This document shows, piece by piece, positions 22,649 to 36,080 of a DNA stretch of 64,000 nt. Below the pieces are notes generated by a model, which did not search any database, was not told the DNA's origin, and was given only the letters and a program-made list of their open reading frames with translations. The stretch covers positions 1,302,001 to 1,366,000 of the forward strand of contig CM034145.1 in assembly GCA_019914995.1 (NCBI GenBank). The letters are read 5' to 3'. Within the stretch, counting starts at the first letter, position 1, and each line of letters opens with the position of its first letter. Both the position numbers and the translations under genes were made by a program. The DNA is from Acanthochlamys bracteata. Its lineage: Eukaryota; Streptophyta; Magnoliopsida; Pandanales; Velloziaceae.

Positions 22649-25600
22649 TACAACATCATTGCTATGGGGCAGAAGTTGCATGATGAAAAACCCTACAGCA
22701 ATACATAGCATGAATAATTGAAGAAACGAGTAGAAAGATAACTTGCAGAAGTTATTTCGATGCTTAAAGATTTCTAATTTGACCTGTAAGAATTCCTTAC
22801 AAGAAGCTCCCAGCTCCTTTGCGTGAGTCTCCAACATTCTATCTTTGTTTTCGGCATTCTTGAGTTTGCCCATTACCCGTGTTTGACCGTCTAGAGATTT
22901 ATGCTCCTCCAGAAAAGCCATCTGATCTTCGATGAGTACTTTCAAACTTTGGGTCTTTCTTGATAATATGAAATACTCAAGTTCTATAGCCATCTTCTTC
23001 ATGAGCATCTCTTCAAGTTCAGCATCCATCATTTGATTTTCTCGAGGAAAATGTTGAAATCTTACTGCTTCTTGGTTAGATGGAGTAGTTGAATTAAGAA
23101 TGGATTCAAGTTCAAGCACTTTAGATTCTTTTTCCTTGACTGTCGCTGATGTCTCATCCAACTCCCTTTCAAGAATATGCACCTTCTGTTTCAACTTAAT
23201 GAAGTGAGCTTCATGTGACAGGGAGCTAGTTTCTTTGATACCTTCATCACCTGAACTGCTACTCGGCGACACAGGTTGCTTTGTAATTTCTGAAAGCTTT
23301 TGTATCTCTGGTCAACAAAAAGGAACCAAGAAAATAATTAAGATCTGCAACAAATCTATTCAAGACAGGTTCATCAAAAACACAAAAATGACAACGAATG
23401 CATCTTAACAACCTCAGAACAACAATAATACCGTGAAGCAAAGGAGATTCAAATCAGCAAAAGTTTAAAACAAGCCCTTTTTTAAGATAGGAAGCTGTAT
23501 CGTATCGTAGCTGTATAATGAATGCCTGCCAAGCAAGAACAGAGTAAGGACAGATTGGTGGAACTTTCCAGAAGACATATGGAAACAAATCCTTCAGATT
23601 ATGATGAAAGTGTAGCCATGATGACATAGAGAAAGTTTCAAAAGCTAAGCAAGACAAAATATCCTTTTACTAAAAAAACTCACTAGACTAGACAAAGAGA
23701 AAGTTATGTATATAACATTGTTCATACAGTTTCTCACCAATTAAAAGCTTAAGCTTGAATTCCACAAAGTTCAAAGGTAAGATGTGATACAATTAATAGG
23801 CTATCTTCTCTGTTAGAGATTGCTTCCTATCTAACTTATGCTTTTAATTCAATAGCTAGAATTATATAGGCTATTGTCATTACATTCACTCCTCAATAAA
23901 AGGTTGCATAAGAATAAGAACACAAGCTTTTTAAATCAAAATAAGAAGAAGGACCACTCATCAGAATGAATACCTAATTTTTCAAAGAACATTTAGTAGC
24001 ATCATCATACTGCAAACCTTTAGCTCAAGTAATTCAGCCACTTCTATATTCACTCACAGTTTAACAGTCATGTTTCACTTGGGATGGAACTTTTTCTATT
24101 TTTAACTATTACTCTCGCAAGAACTAAACAGAATACGTTGATAAAGTCTTAGAAGTCAGACGTTCTCATTTTCGTCAGATGGTATACATAGAAATTTGTG
24201 TTACTCTCACTGATAGAACTACTTTCTATCAGTTTTGATCCACTACAGCATTTCAATTAGGGCAGGCTATACTTTGCAGCAGAGAAAACATCAAGACCAT
24301 AAAATCATAAAATCAGATGACTGACGGTACAAACACAACTGGCAGGAGAAGAAGGAAGCTGGCTATGATGCATTGAGAATCATAAGAGGTAATATTTCCA
24401 AACATTCCTTTCAGGTATATAAATTCTGAATTAATACATTTTCAGTCCAGTCCCTTCATAAGAAAGATTGTTATAAAAAATAAATGCGTGCCTTAACAAA
24501 GTAAAGCCTCATTCCCAAAACCCTTGAGATGATCACTTTAGTACATGGACACATGACAGTTACTTGTAAAAACAGAAATTTCTTTCTTCTCTAAAATGTT
24601 CATACTGCACCAAGCATAAAAGTATCTTTATAAAGTTAATTTTAATAACCATAATGACCTTAGCTAACAGAACTTCAAAATAAAGGCAGTCATGAACTTT
24701 GATTTCCATCAGACATATATCTTTACTCCAGCAGGATTGCAGAAGCTACGCAGCTAGTGCATTGTGCAATTGCTTAGTAAGACAAAACATCTACAACATT
24801 GTCATCAGCAGCAAGTATGAGACAATCAGATTTTGCATTTTCTATGTCGCCACATTAAGAAATTGCTTGTCTAACCATTGGATCCTCTAACATTCACATT
24901 CCTACTAGACAATAGGCCAAAACCAACAAAGAAGTGAAATAAATAAAGAAACAGAGACAAAGGTGCAAACTATACCAGTTTCAAGTGCTTCCTGTGCTGC
25001 TTGGAGGAGAACAAGTGAATCGACAAAGGGGTCAAGATCCAAAGGCATCCCTGTACTCTCACCCTTCTTGCTATTCTCCTTCCCAGGGATGGCCCCACCA
25101 AAGTCAGCCCTTAAATTATCAACTTCACCATTTTCCTTACAATAACCCAATCGAACTTCTTCTGATGCTTGAGCATCGTCACTATGTTCCCCACTATAAT
25201 TTGCTTGCCTTTGGCCATGCCTTCCGTTAGTTGATGTGCTGCCCCACCTTGCAAAAGTAGCATTCGAGCTTCTCAAGTCAGATTCAACACTAGAAAATGA
25301 GTTCTCCTTCTCAAAATGAAACTTGCCCGCTCGGTACTTTTTACTAGAATCAACTCCTCCTCTACCCTTCTGACTCCTCGGCTGAGCAACATGCCCAGAA
25401 CCTCTCCCGCCCGCATTCCTCACCCTGCTCTCTCTCCCAAATCCAACAACCTCATGTCGCATCCTTGGCATGCTAGCAGCAGTTGATGACTTGCTACAGC
25501 GCTCATCGCTGTTTTCAGAATCTGCGCCAATTGAAAACCCTGTAGTAGACACTAGAACACTCAACTCCGGATCCAAAGGGGGCATAGCTACAGATGCACT

Positions 25601-26125
25601 TGGCGACTGCGCAGAAGCAACTGAAGCCTCAGTCTCTTCTTCATTCTGAACCCCGCTCACCAAATCGTCAAAATCACTCTTTAACTTATGTTCATCTCGA
25701 AGTTTCAATGACTCTGGAAGCGAAAGCCGGCGTTTCAAAAGCAAACCAGAATCAGCACCAGGACTGCTATCTTTGATCAATTCACGCCTAACTCTCCTCC
25801 ACTTCTTCAGTCCAAATCCCTTCGATGGCTTCGGCCCCAGCGACGAATTTAAGTTCCCGGATCGGGCAACCGGCGAACCACTATCCTCAACCCTCTCTCC
25901 ATTGACCTTATCCGAACTCTCACAATTCTCAGATTTCACATCAGGGCTTTCAGGTTCGCTGTTTTTATCAACAAAAATCTCATTGCCAATGCTGTCATTC
26001 TCGTCACACAAAACTTCTTTCACATTCTCAACTTTATTCGAATTGCAAGATTCCAACTTTCCACAATTTCCAGACTCCTGCTCATCATTCTGTTCCGAAT
26101 CAGGGCTCTCCGATTCCAAATCCAT
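22640..26125 (-). CDS. WIP: WPP-domain-interacting protein (WIP), nuclear-envelope KASH protein
   Basis: Two coding exons, 24976-26125 and 22640-23307, join in phase across a 1.67-kb intron and give 605 residues. The start is the ATG at 26125 (MDLESESPDSEQ). The first 380 residues are acidic and disordered with basic patches (KKWRRVRREL, LLKRRLSL). A conserved block ending QAAQEALETG spans the splice, followed by IQKLSEI. Residues about 410-560 form a coiled coil. One membrane segment (FLQLFMLCIAVGFFIMQLL) lies near the end, and the protein stops with VVPT. A single tail anchor plus a short VPT tail is the mark of plant WIP KASH proteins. In Arabidopsis these span the outer nuclear membrane, bind SUN proteins in the perinuclear space and hold RanGAP through WPP-domain partners on the cytoplasmic side. 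The assignment rests on architecture and motifs. Confidence 0.9.
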
Positions 26126-26627
26126 AACCAAAACCGTAGAAACAAAAAATCAGACCATTTTTTAAAGAACAACCTCGTTACAGGGCCTTACGAGATCGAT
26201 CGGGAGCGAATTTGAACGTGAATTCATGGTGGAAACTTGGAATCAAAGATTCTAAGATGGAAATCCAAGGAAAGAACGTAGCTTGGTTGAAGGGTTGGAA
26301 TTTTCTGGGATCAGATGAAAAAGAAGAATGGGAACAGCTCTCGATGGAGAGATACGCGAAAAAAAAAGAGACGAAAGCGAGAATGTTCATAATTGAGATA
26401 TAAAGAAAGATAATTGATTAATAATTTAAAAGTAAATTACTATTCTATCAAGTACATAAAACAGATTAATCAAAGAAATATATTATTTTCACACAAACAA
26501 AAATTAATAATTTATGTTTAAGATAAGGTTTACTTAATTATTAAATATAGCTATTACTTTTTTACCAGCAACTAATTAAATCAAGAATTATTTATTTTAG
26601 AGTTATTGCTTAGGAGTCATTTAGGAT

Positions 26628-26835
26628 TGCGTTTTTCAAACCCCTATTTTAATTTTTTATTTTATGTTATTTATTACATATTTTATAAATATTTAAAAAA
26701 TTTATTTAAAATTAAAAAATTAAAAAAAAATTATCGTAATAAATTATTTTTATTATATATTTTTATTATTTTTTAAAAATAAAAAAATAAAAATATTTTT
26801 ATTTAAAAAATTTTGTTTCATAAGCACTTTTTATG
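26628..26835 (+). repeat. AT-rich miniature element, family 1
   Basis: Starts near gattgcgtttttcaaacc and ends near cataagcactttttatgag, with the usual AT core. Confidence 0.45.
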
Positions 26836-27374
26836 AGATGGTGAGAGATAGTGAAAAAATATTGTTAATTTTAAATATTAGCTTTTTTATTTTAGAATAA
26901 TTTTACTTATTATGAATAAACAAGTTGAATTATTGAAACATGTTTTTAAAGACGTTCTTATAATTACCTAAAACACATACTAATATAATTTAATTGTGAC
27001 TTTTAAATATAACTTCTACTTAATTTTTTTAACTTTAAATTTTGAATTTTGAGCAATATTATTTAACAAGCGCCTATAAAAAACGCTTTACAATTCTATA
27101 TATCATAATCAAACAGAAAAAAATGTTTTTACAATCAAATCAAAATTTAACAAACAAAATATCTTTGAATGACTAAGAAACGCACGGAGACGACAAGAAG
27201 AATTATTTTTTTCAAAGAGTTAAGGCCATAATTTGGCAAAGATTTGCTTAGATATTTCGAGACTTTTTTAGCTCAAGCTCGTCACAGTATTAAATTATAC
27301 ATTATAAAATTATATATATATATAATATTTGGAAGATATAATATAAAAAAAGTTAACAAGATAATACAGCTGAA

Positions 27375-27730
27375 GAATCTGATTCATATATTAAAAAATT
27401 TAATCTAATTCAAAAATTTAAACTAATAATTTATGACACTCTTTAATATATTAATTGTATTTTTATTTTAACTTATTAAATATAGTATTGATATACTCAT
27501 TCTTAATTCAATAATCTCTTTCTAAAGAAAAAATTATCTATATTTTTTTTCATCCGAACATTTTATTGTGCAACAATTACGTCGATTCATATACTAGAAA
27601 CTCTAATCCAATCCAAAAATTTAAGCTAATAGATTATGAAAATTTTTAATATATTAACTGCATATTTATCTTAATTTTATTAAATATAGTATTAATATAT
27701 TTATTTTTAATCCAATAATCTCTCTTTATT
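27375..27730. repeat. Pair of diverged direct repeats, about 155 bp each
   Basis: Both units start gattcatata and share ccaaaaatttaa-type words and ttaaatatagtatt. Both end near ttcaataatctct or tccaataatctct. The units are 27375-27540 and 27582-27730. A related single segment is near 20755. They may be solo-LTR or retroelement remnants; I saw no primer-binding site. Confidence 0.5.
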
Positions 27731-28100
27731 ACCTTAGGCTATGTCGGAATGAAGGTGGAATTAGTGAGACTTGGTGACACAAAATACAATGGAGTTGATA
27801 GAATTTTAATCACACATTTGATACAGCTTCAAATAAGAAATCACAGGATGCACAAGTTGAAAGTGCATAGTATTGGTTCAATTATAAGTTTAATGGCAAC
27901 AATGACATGTATCCCAAAATATTCACATTAGTCACTTTGCATACAGCATAAAATAGGATTTAACAATCCAATTCACCTTTATGTTGTTTGCTCTAACATC
28001 AGATTAGGGTCACCAATCTCATTGAATTATCTCATCCTATTTTTTTCTGTTTACTTTTATCCTATCCTATCCTCTCATACATCCCAAACAATGTCTTGTG

Positions 28101-28333
28101 CGTTTGAGATTACTTATGCAATAAAACTTTTTTGAAATGAGATATATTTTTATTTTTTTTAAAAAAATAAATTTTATTTTTTTATTTTCAAAAAAATAAT
28201 AAAAATATGTAATAAAAAATTTCATTACGTAAATTTAAATTTTTAAATAAATTTTCTAAATACTTATAAAATATGTATTGAAAAATATAAAATAAAAAAA
28301 TTAAAAATTACTTTTGGTATGCACTACCAAACG
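28101..28333 (-). repeat. AT-rich miniature element, family 1
   Basis: Reverse copy running from gcgtttgagattac to gcactaccaaacgcag, so the two ends are inverted repeats of each other. Confidence 0.55.
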
Positions 28334-29560
28334 CAGTAAATGCTTTTTACCAAAGACTCCTACAATTTTCATCCAGCTTATTCAGGATCTTCCTCATTTA
28401 CACTGTAAGAGAAATATTCAGGAAATAGACACGGAAAGCATAACAACACTGCTCGAGAAAGAATCTATCTTTACCTTTCATACAAGATCAGGAACACCAA
28501 AACTAGCAAACCCAGCTTCAGAGTTTCCACTATAGAAAAAGTAAATAGATTTGAGCACAAAAACAACAATCAAGAAACAATCCACCACAAACTATTAAAT
28601 CTTAATTATTACAGAAATAAAACAATATAACGTAAACTGAAATCAATCAACCGGTCAATAATATCAAAGATGGGTTCTTCAAACTAACCTCAGCAATCAA
28701 ACTATAGACAATAAGTAGAAGGTTTTACGTGGAAAACTCTCTCCTACTCAACAGAGATGGGAAAACTACTGATTGTGAGAAGCAGTAGCTTCAGCTTCAA
28801 AGTTGAAATCAAGAACAAATTTTCACAGTGATTAAGTGAGATTACCACCCGGTGATTCAATACGGTTGAAATTCTAATTAATATTAATTAGAATATTATG
28901 TCTTTTAAGAGGATAAAGGACTAATCATGGGTTGAAATTAAGAAAGGGACACTCTGTATAAATACTTATTTATGAATATTTTCTTCTATTCATTTTTAGT
29001 ATTAATTATTCATCTAAATCTGTAGATAAAATTTTTTCTTTTATTTTTTTTTAATTTGTATGTCAAAATTTTGTAAGAAATTATACCATAGCAAGATTTT
29101 CTTTGTTCTTTTCTCCAACTTATCTTAAAATTCAAGTTATATTAAAAATTTTATATGACTTTTTGTCCACAAGTGAAACAAACCAAAGAATACATTTACA
29201 TTTTTTATGCATGAAACTTTTTCTCAGAAAATATTTTTTAAAACAGCTCTAAAATTTTTAGTGTATTTGATTTGCGTTACTAATGGTCAAAACCATGAAA
29301 TTTTCTAAACATGACAAATAAATATTTTGGTGGAATTTTATATAAGTAAAGAAAAACAGATCATAATGATAAATTAAAATTTAAAAAGATAAAACAAACT
29401 ATGTATAAATATAAAACAAAAGAAACATTAGGTAAATGTTTGATATCCTGCTAGGTCTTTACAAATTAAAAGGCCAACTAAAATTTCATTGTAATTAAAA
29501 TTTCTTGAGCAACACAATCCAAATACAATCTCATGTCTCTTCACCACCCCCACAATCTTT
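28334..29560. other. Spacer without a recognisable gene
   Basis: 28334-28900 is less AT-biased and has short open frames but no domain or convincing splice structure. 28900-29560 is AT-rich. Nothing is called. Confidence 0.4.
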
Positions 29561-29561
29561 A

Positions 29562-29735
29562 TGGACGTGTTTACTTGTAAGTGAATATTCAGAAAATAAA
29601 ATTTTGATAAATCAGTAGGAAGTGAGTTTGGTCGATAGTAAAATTTAAAAATAAAATATATAAGGTCACTCGAAAGTAAAATTTTTATAAAAAAATTACT
29701 TTCGAAATCACTTAGAGTGAGTAAACAAGTCCTAC
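29562..29735 (+). repeat. Miniature element, family 2
   Basis: Starts tggacgtgtttacttgtaag and ends gagtgagtaaacaagtcct, giving inverted termini of about 15 bp. The interior contains words like gtaaaatttaaaaataaaa. It ends about 90 bp from the PSAG stop codon, so it may contribute to that gene's 3' region. Confidence 0.5.
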
Positions 29736-29825
29736 ATATCGCTCAAATAAGTAAAAGAGGTATTACATACAATGAGAAAATTATATATAACATTCTCGAT
29801 CATATGTGTTCATGATAATGATGAA

Positions 29826-30290
29826 TCAACCAAAGAACTTGGGATCATATCCATTGCTTGATGTAGCAAGTATATAGTAAGCTACAACATGTCCAATGGA
29901 ACCCCAAGCAAGGACATCAACAATATTGAATCCCACTGGATCATTGGACTTAAGAAGTCCTACATACTCCTTAGCCCTAACATCACCGGCCTCGAAATGC
30001 GTCTTTCCATTCTGCTCCGGCAATCCTTGTTTCGCAACGTTCTCCCTCTGGAAGTTAAAGAACACGAACCGACCTAAGAAGAGTGATAGACCTGTGCTGA
30101 GACTGATGACCACTGAAGGGCTTAGCTCTGCACGAACTGAAACTTTTCGTACCAACTGATTGGATTTAGTCCTAGGAACAGAACGAAGGAATTGGACGGA
30201 GTCCGTTGGTTTGGTTGGCCGTAAGCCATTGAAGTTGTTTTGCATGGAGAGTTTCATGCTTGGAGTGGAGAAGAGTGTTGAAGATGCCAT
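29826..30290 (-). CDS. PSAG: Photosystem I reaction centre subunit V (PSI-G)
   Basis: An intronless 154-residue protein. The start [14 protein letters not shown] begins a chloroplast transit peptide of about 55 residues rich in Ser, Thr, Asn and Arg, with probable cleavage near [11 protein letters not shown]. The mature part matches PsaG closely: [20 protein letters not shown] begins the first membrane helix, a stromal loop carries [11 protein letters not shown] and [16 protein letters not shown], and the second helix ([16 protein letters not shown]) precedes the C-terminus. PsaG is a nuclear-encoded thylakoid protein with two membrane spans at the edge of photosystem I, where it helps stabilise the complex and its contact with light-harvesting antenna. 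PsaK is the paralogue, but this stromal loop and C-terminus are those of PsaG. Confidence 0.97.
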   Translation of the reverse strand: MASSTLFSTPSMKLSMQNNFNGLRPTKPTDSVQFLRSVPRTKSNQLVRKVSVRAELSPSVVISLSTGLSLFLGRFVFFNFQRENVAKQGLPEQNGKTHFEAGDVRAKEYVGLLKSNDPVGFNIVDVLAWGSIGHVVAYYILATSSNGYDPKFFG

Positions 30291-30479
30291 GCTGAACTTT
30301 GGTTGTTCAAGTGTGGGGGATGGATGTGAATGTGTTTGTGTAGGATAGATTTTAGTAGAGGGAGTGAGAGGAAAGGAAAGGATTTGGAACGTTGAGATGG
30401 AAAGCAGTGATTGGTTGGTAGGTAGTGAAGGGATTGGAAAGATAGGATATGTTTGGTTGTGATACTGAGTGAGATTCAA

Positions 30480-31469
30480 TAGATTTTCTAGGGTTTTTAA
30501 TTAATGAGCGATTTCTCATGTGTTGGTTCCTTTTATTCTGGTTGTAGATTTTGATAGTTCAATCAGTGGTTATCACAGATTTTATCTTATTTGATTATAA
30601 CATATTTCAATTACTACCGAATTTTTTTTATAATATTTTTGAATCCGACACTTCACTAATTTTAATTATTTATTTCGAACTTTACTTTTATTTTTATAAA
30701 AAACTTTATTTTCATCAAAATTCACTTTAAATTCTATTTCATATATTTTAATTATTATTTTAAATTCTATTTCTACCGACTCCAATTGTTATGGAACTCT
30801 ACTTTTATAAAAACTCAATTTTCTACTACTATGTAATGTGAGTGGTTCATTTTTCAATTAAACCTGTTGCTACTATGTACTGCTAAAAAATAATTCAAGC
30901 TCTAAGAAGATCAGAATTGATGCGATCAAATATAAAATTTTGAAAAAAAAAACACACTATCGAAAAAAAAGATACAAATAGAGCAGTAGCTACGTATCAA
31001 CCATGATGTTTTACGAAATCGTTGTTACTATAAATCTGCAGAACGGAAAAACAAAATCTAAATGGCCAAAAAAAAAACATTACTAAAAACTACAGATGAT
31101 GGAGTACTAAATACCGTTACAAATACTCATTCTTCTTCACTGAACTTCATATAAATGTTCACCAACGTATAAAAAATGATACGTCTTCAAAGATGTTATT
31201 GAACACTATACAGCCGCCATAAGGAGATGAACCGAAAAACTAAGACATATTCAGGACGTGCGAATCACAGAGTTGCAGCAATCCAGGAGCCTTTTTATCT
31301 TGTCCTGAATGCATTACCAAACAATCTGTACATCTTGCTTCAATCAAACCGTTGTAATTTTCCTGTACCAAACTCCCATGTCCCATGATCCGAATACTAG
31401 GTTAAAGTATACTTGTCCAGTTTTAACATTCAAAGCTGATCAGCAGTCAAGGCAACAGTGAGTTTAATC
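30480..31469. other. PSAG promoter region and 3' flank of the WD40 gene
   Basis: The left part should contain the PSAG promoter. A CCAAT word lies on the minus strand near 30410 and a GATAA word near 30577, both possible light-response context but weak evidence alone. The right 300 bases probably hold the WD40 gene's 3' UTR. No other gene is seen. Confidence 0.4.
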
Positions 31470-34400
31470 TCATGGCCACATGTCAAGGTACTCATAATCC
31501 TTTTGACGACGATACTGAAGGAGACCGCCATAGGTCCTATCCCATACTCCGACAAAAAGAGCTTCTGTGTCAGGACTGAAAGAAATTCCAGATATTTCAC
31601 CAAAGAAATCTAGCTCTTGTTCCTTCTCATATCCACCTTTTGTGTCAAAGACATGCACGAAATCAGCAGGTTCTGCCATTGCCATGAATTGACCATCTGA
31701 TGTGAATCGAATTGATCTTATAGCTCCTATGTTGGCTCTTAATACAGTAAGAGACTTGGAGAGATTTCTCACATCCCAAATTCTGCAGGTCTTATCCTGA
31801 TTACCAGTTGCAAATGTACGGCCATCAGGATTCCATGCTGATGCAAACGAAAAATCGACGTGTCCACGCAGCTCTCGAAGGGTCTGAAATGAAATTTGTT
31901 AAAAACGTGGCTCTCTGGTGTGATTCTCTCTTTCAGCTTGGTGTGATGAATCATGAATGGTGGGAATTACCTGTCCTGTACAAGCATCAACAAGCATTCC
32001 CTCGGGTTTGTCTCCAACAACAACAAGAAGCCTTCCATCTGGACTAAGTGCTGTATGCTGCATTTGAGTAAACCAATAAGAGCTTAGCATACCTATGGTC
32101 AAGGCTATGAAGCAAAGTTTTTATAGCCTAAAGTTTACACAGCAGAGCAATCATAAATATCCAGATTTGTGCTGAGCTTTTCTATGTTATATGCAAAACT
32201 ATTAGCAAAAATGCAAGCGACGAAAGATTCTCATAATTGTGAGAGAAAGGATCATCACAAATCAGAACTGTCTAAATAGCACACTTAAGTAAGTTTCCTC
32301 CAGTCTCATCTGAAACCTAGATGCCAATGACCTCCTTTAGGAACAGGAATCTCAAAAGAAAAATGTCACCAAGAAAAATGTCGCCTGGAATTAGGAAAAG
32401 GAATCACTTATAAGTTACTTACATTGACAGGCCATGGAAAACGCAGAACTTTGAAAGGTTGAAAGGTCTCCATGTCATAATCTCTTATTCCACCATCATT
32501 GTTTGAAGCCATGAAGTGAGCCACCCCACTAAAGAGATTCCAAACCGAATGAGAATCAACCTGTGTATCATTAAATAATGCAGCCAGCAAAACCTTTCCA
32601 TAAATTACCCAGATGAATTTCTATAAATTACCTAGAAGAATTGTATATCTCCATGCCATTCGCAATAGCATTATCGTCATGAGTCGCACGACAGCAAAAA
32701 CTTATTCCCTTTTGGTCCAATTTCTGAATTACAAATTCAAACAAAATTAGGTGCATAAAGCAAAAATCCCTCTCTAAGACACCACTACAGACAATCTCTA
32801 CAAAATCCCATTGAAGCATTTGTACCAAAACTCAAACTCCAGGATGGAGAAGCATGTAAATGTAAACGAGCTACTTTTAAGAAGAATAAGAACCATGCAG
32901 AATCCAGAACTATGTCATTATTGTGATCTGATATGTCAACCAAATAGGTAAAAGAAATGGAGAATTTAGTACTGTTTGGTTAATCATAGATGAACGGCCA
33001 TTAAGCAAATGATTTATGGGAAGGAAAAAACATAAACTACAATGTTCGTTAGCAGTAAACAGGCATCATTGAGCCAGTCAAATCATATTCTTGAAAAGAA
33101 ATAAATTACTGACAAGAAGATTACTTTACAAATGAGCTCTCCCTGAAAGCCACCAGCAACAAGGAAATTATCCTTTACTGCTAATGTACTGACTTGGGTC
33201 TGAAAAAATCCTTCTAGCAAAGTTCCTGGATGCTTCTGAAACAGAAAAAGAGATGACGCTGAATATGAGAGAAGTGACACAAACTGATCCATACAATCTA
33301 AATAAGGATGGATCAAAAGAATACCTCAGTTGGAGCAACATGCCCATCAACATTTAGGACTTCAGACTTCCTACCAGTTAATGCAGACCAATGAACGACA
33401 GAGTGGTAAGACATAAGGTAAATATCATGCTTAGAAGTTGCCCATACCAAATTTCTCAGCTGTAATGGAGGAAAAACAAAAGTGTCACGTCTATCCTGAA
33501 TTGATCTCCACAGTAATAACATCGACATCATAGGAGCCATTGTAGGAAAAAATGAGCAAACCTATACTGACCCAAAAGGCACTGTAAAGTTAAGATCAAG
33601 CTAGCACAAATAGTATCTATCGTCCGAATAGTCGAACACCGACAAAATCCCAACTTATCCATTCTGTTTTGGTCTTTCAACTTGATAAAGCATATTATAA
33701 ATTTTTACTCAACGATATGGAAAATAAACAAAAATAAAACAACAAACTAAGCCTTTATCTCACTGGAGTGGGATCGACTTTATGAAAATCTGTTTTTTTC
33801 ATTACATTTGATTATAAATTAGATTCAGCAAAAATCCAATTCCTTTAAATCCTTATCCACCACCTTAAGTCAAGTTAAATTTTGATCTACCCCTTTTTTC
33901 TTAAAGTGTTCAAATAAAACCGCATCATTCTTATGCATTGGAACATCTTTTGGTCTGCGCGAAACATGTTCGAATTACCTAAATCTACATCCCCTTAACT
34001 TGTCATCGATCGGCGTGATAGTAGCTTGTTGGCATATATTTTTAGTTTGTATTTTATCCATTCTAGTATACTTATGCATCCATCTTAACATCCTTATTTC
34101 TGCTACGCTTATCTTATTAACATCTTAACCTTTAATAGCACAACACTCACCACTATATAACATTGCAAGCCGAATGACCATTGTATAAAACTGACCTTTT
34201 AGTATTAAAGAAATTTTCTTATTACACAAAATTTTGGTAGCACCTCGCAATTTCATCCATCATATTTTAATCCTATACATAACATTTTATTCAATTCTTC
34301 CTTATGAATAATCGAACCTCTATATTTAAAACTATCACTTTTATAAGCTTTAGTAGTCAATGATATGGAAAATAAACAATAGCTTTTCCAACATCATAAA

Positions 34401-35213
34401 CGCAAGACGAAAAAAAAGCTGAAAATGAACACAAACAAATCAATTACCTGAAAATGAAGGATAGTAGACTTTACAGATCTGCTGCTACATTGGAACTCAT
34501 AATATCTACCTCCCTTCTTCATTGGTCTACATTCCTACTCACCAAAAATGAAAAAAAAAAGAGATGAAGATATGGAAAAGATATTAACTTAAGTTACTTA
34601 TAATGCATATATACAACCTTCAGTGATTCCTTCCCAGAATTGGATACGTTTTCATAATTTTTGTACTGCTCTAATCTGGTTTTCCGATACATATCCCTTG
34701 TTATACTCAGACTATCCCAACGTATACCTTGTATATCCACTCCTTTCCTGGCTTTTGAAGATAATCTATCTGTTACCCTGTTATTCTGCTAATATCAAAT
34801 AGGAAGAAGTTAATTCACTAGTAAAGAGAACCCAAAATAGATATATGAGAAACAGAACTCAGTCACAAAGACACTACGAGAATATTACATACTCCTACCC
34901 CTTCTACGGACAAAATAAGACCAACATTAGCGTTACACATAATGGAATTTATATTATACGATGACTGGGCGATCAACAGAAAGAAATTATCAGCAGCAAA
35001 CAAGGTAATAACTCTAGCAAAAGAAAAACAAGATCACCCAAAAAGAGGCTTTACTCAATTGGCAGTACATACAGATGGCCCACATTCTTCGTCGTAGGAA
35101 TCCTCATCCTCCAAGGCTCTTCCTTGAAAATCTTCATCAATATCGTCATCCATATCACCCATCTCATAGTCATCAGGCATGTCATTAAAGTCATCTGCTT
35201 GGTATTGGTACAT
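31470..35213 (-). CDS. WD40-repeat protein, plant YMR102C-like family
   Basis: Nine coding exons join in phase: 35073-35213, 34618-34785, 34448-34534, 33325-33459, 33125-33235, 32632-32723, 32423-32528, 31971-32057 and 31470-31883. They give 446 residues. The start is MYQYQADDFNDM, followed by an acidic N-terminal segment (DYEMGDMDDDIDEDF) and a conserved linker (KGVDIQGIRWDSLSITRDMY). A beta-propeller follows from about residue 115. Repeats include LRNLVWATSKHDIYLMSYHS, VAGGFQGELIC, ASNNDGGIRDYD, LSPDGRLLVV, the canonical FATGNQDKTCRIWD unit and FMAMAEPADFVHVFD, ending near residue 446. Gene structure and length fit the Arabidopsis At1g78070-type proteins, recalled from memory, whose molecular role is not well defined. 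WD40 propellers usually serve as interaction platforms. A non-coding first exon probably ends at 35919. Confidence 0.9.
33732..34356 (-). mobile_element. 5'-truncated RTE-type LINE relic in a WD40-gene intron
   Basis: Translated on the minus strand, pieces such as AMLYSGECCAIKG, KISVAEIRMLRWM and RRPKDVP match the C-terminal end of plant RTE-clade LINE reverse transcriptases, with stops between. The 3' end reads GATAAAGGCTTAGTTTGTTG, the family's TTG-type tail. A 23-bp direct repeat with one mismatch flanks it (33709-33731 and 34357-34379), as expected for target-primed insertion. It lies wholly in the intron between the exons at 34448-34534 and 33325-33459, in the gene's own orientation. Confidence 0.85.
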
Positions 35214-35918
35214 GTTTAGATATTGGGAATGTCTCTGCAACAGTCAGAAATAGGAGATACGCAATACTGTAAGGCATAACTTAATGCTCTGATAATGAAG
35301 AAAAATAAAAATATCAGCGTAAATGTACGCATGTTCATCACGAAACGATCAACAAACTTTTGAGAATTCTTAAGTAATTCCAAAAATCATCATGCGTTAA
35401 ACTTACATAAGCCTTAAAACTTCAAATTTAACCTTAAAGGCGATATCACCAAAAGTTAGACAAGATTTATGAAGAAAATTGTTACACAAATATTTGATTC
35501 TCCAGCTTCTAAATTCCAGGAATAAACTGTCTATCAATCCATTAAGGAAAAAATTAAAGCAAAGCAAGATCTTGGTCACCTGAATAGCAGTAAACTAATA
35601 CCTGCAACAGAATTTTTCAGCAAAAGCAATCAACATGTAAAAACTTGAGAAAGAGAAAGCCTAAAATTTGCTTTTTGCAGATTAAGAGCAAATTAAACCC
35701 ACAAATTAACTACTATAATTGTACCCAAAAAGAAAAAAAAATGACAAAAATTACAAGCAATTAAATAATATCTCAAGTAAGTTAATACCATATAACAAGT
35801 GAGAAACGTTAATCCAGTATAAAACAAAGTAACAGCTATTTGACTTGAATAATATAGAAGAAGTTTCGTTTTTTCCTAGAAAAATGGGAAATTTTTCATT
35901 TTGTCAAGGATTCTTTAC

Positions 35919-36080
35919 CTGTTGAAGAGATTGAAAGCCTTCGAGCTCCAATTAGGCGAAATGATTTCAGTTTCAGTCGATTGAACGTAGAAATTGTCAG
36001 GATATAAAAAGATCTTGAAATCTTTTATGGGGATGAAATCGATAATAACACAATTGGGAATTTGGGAATTCACTTTATTG
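35919..36080 (-). other. Probable 5' untranslated exon of the WD40 gene
   Basis: The minus strand has a strong donor (TTCAACAG/GTAAAG) at 35919, and the coding start lies in the next exon after the acceptor near 35235. A TATA-like run on the minus strand lies near 36105-36120. The transcription start given here is approximate. Confidence 0.45.

Larger units (their letters stand above)
26400..28313. other. AT-rich intergenic DNA
   Basis: No gene. It contains family-1 miniature elements near 26628-26835 and 28101-28333, and a pair of direct repeats of about 155 bp (27375-27540 and 27582-27730). The WIP promoter probably lies in its left part. Confidence 0.5.

Noticed and set aside
28310-28900. 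Possible small gene in a less AT-biased patch
   Set aside because: Short frames without domain, conserved motif or splice pattern.
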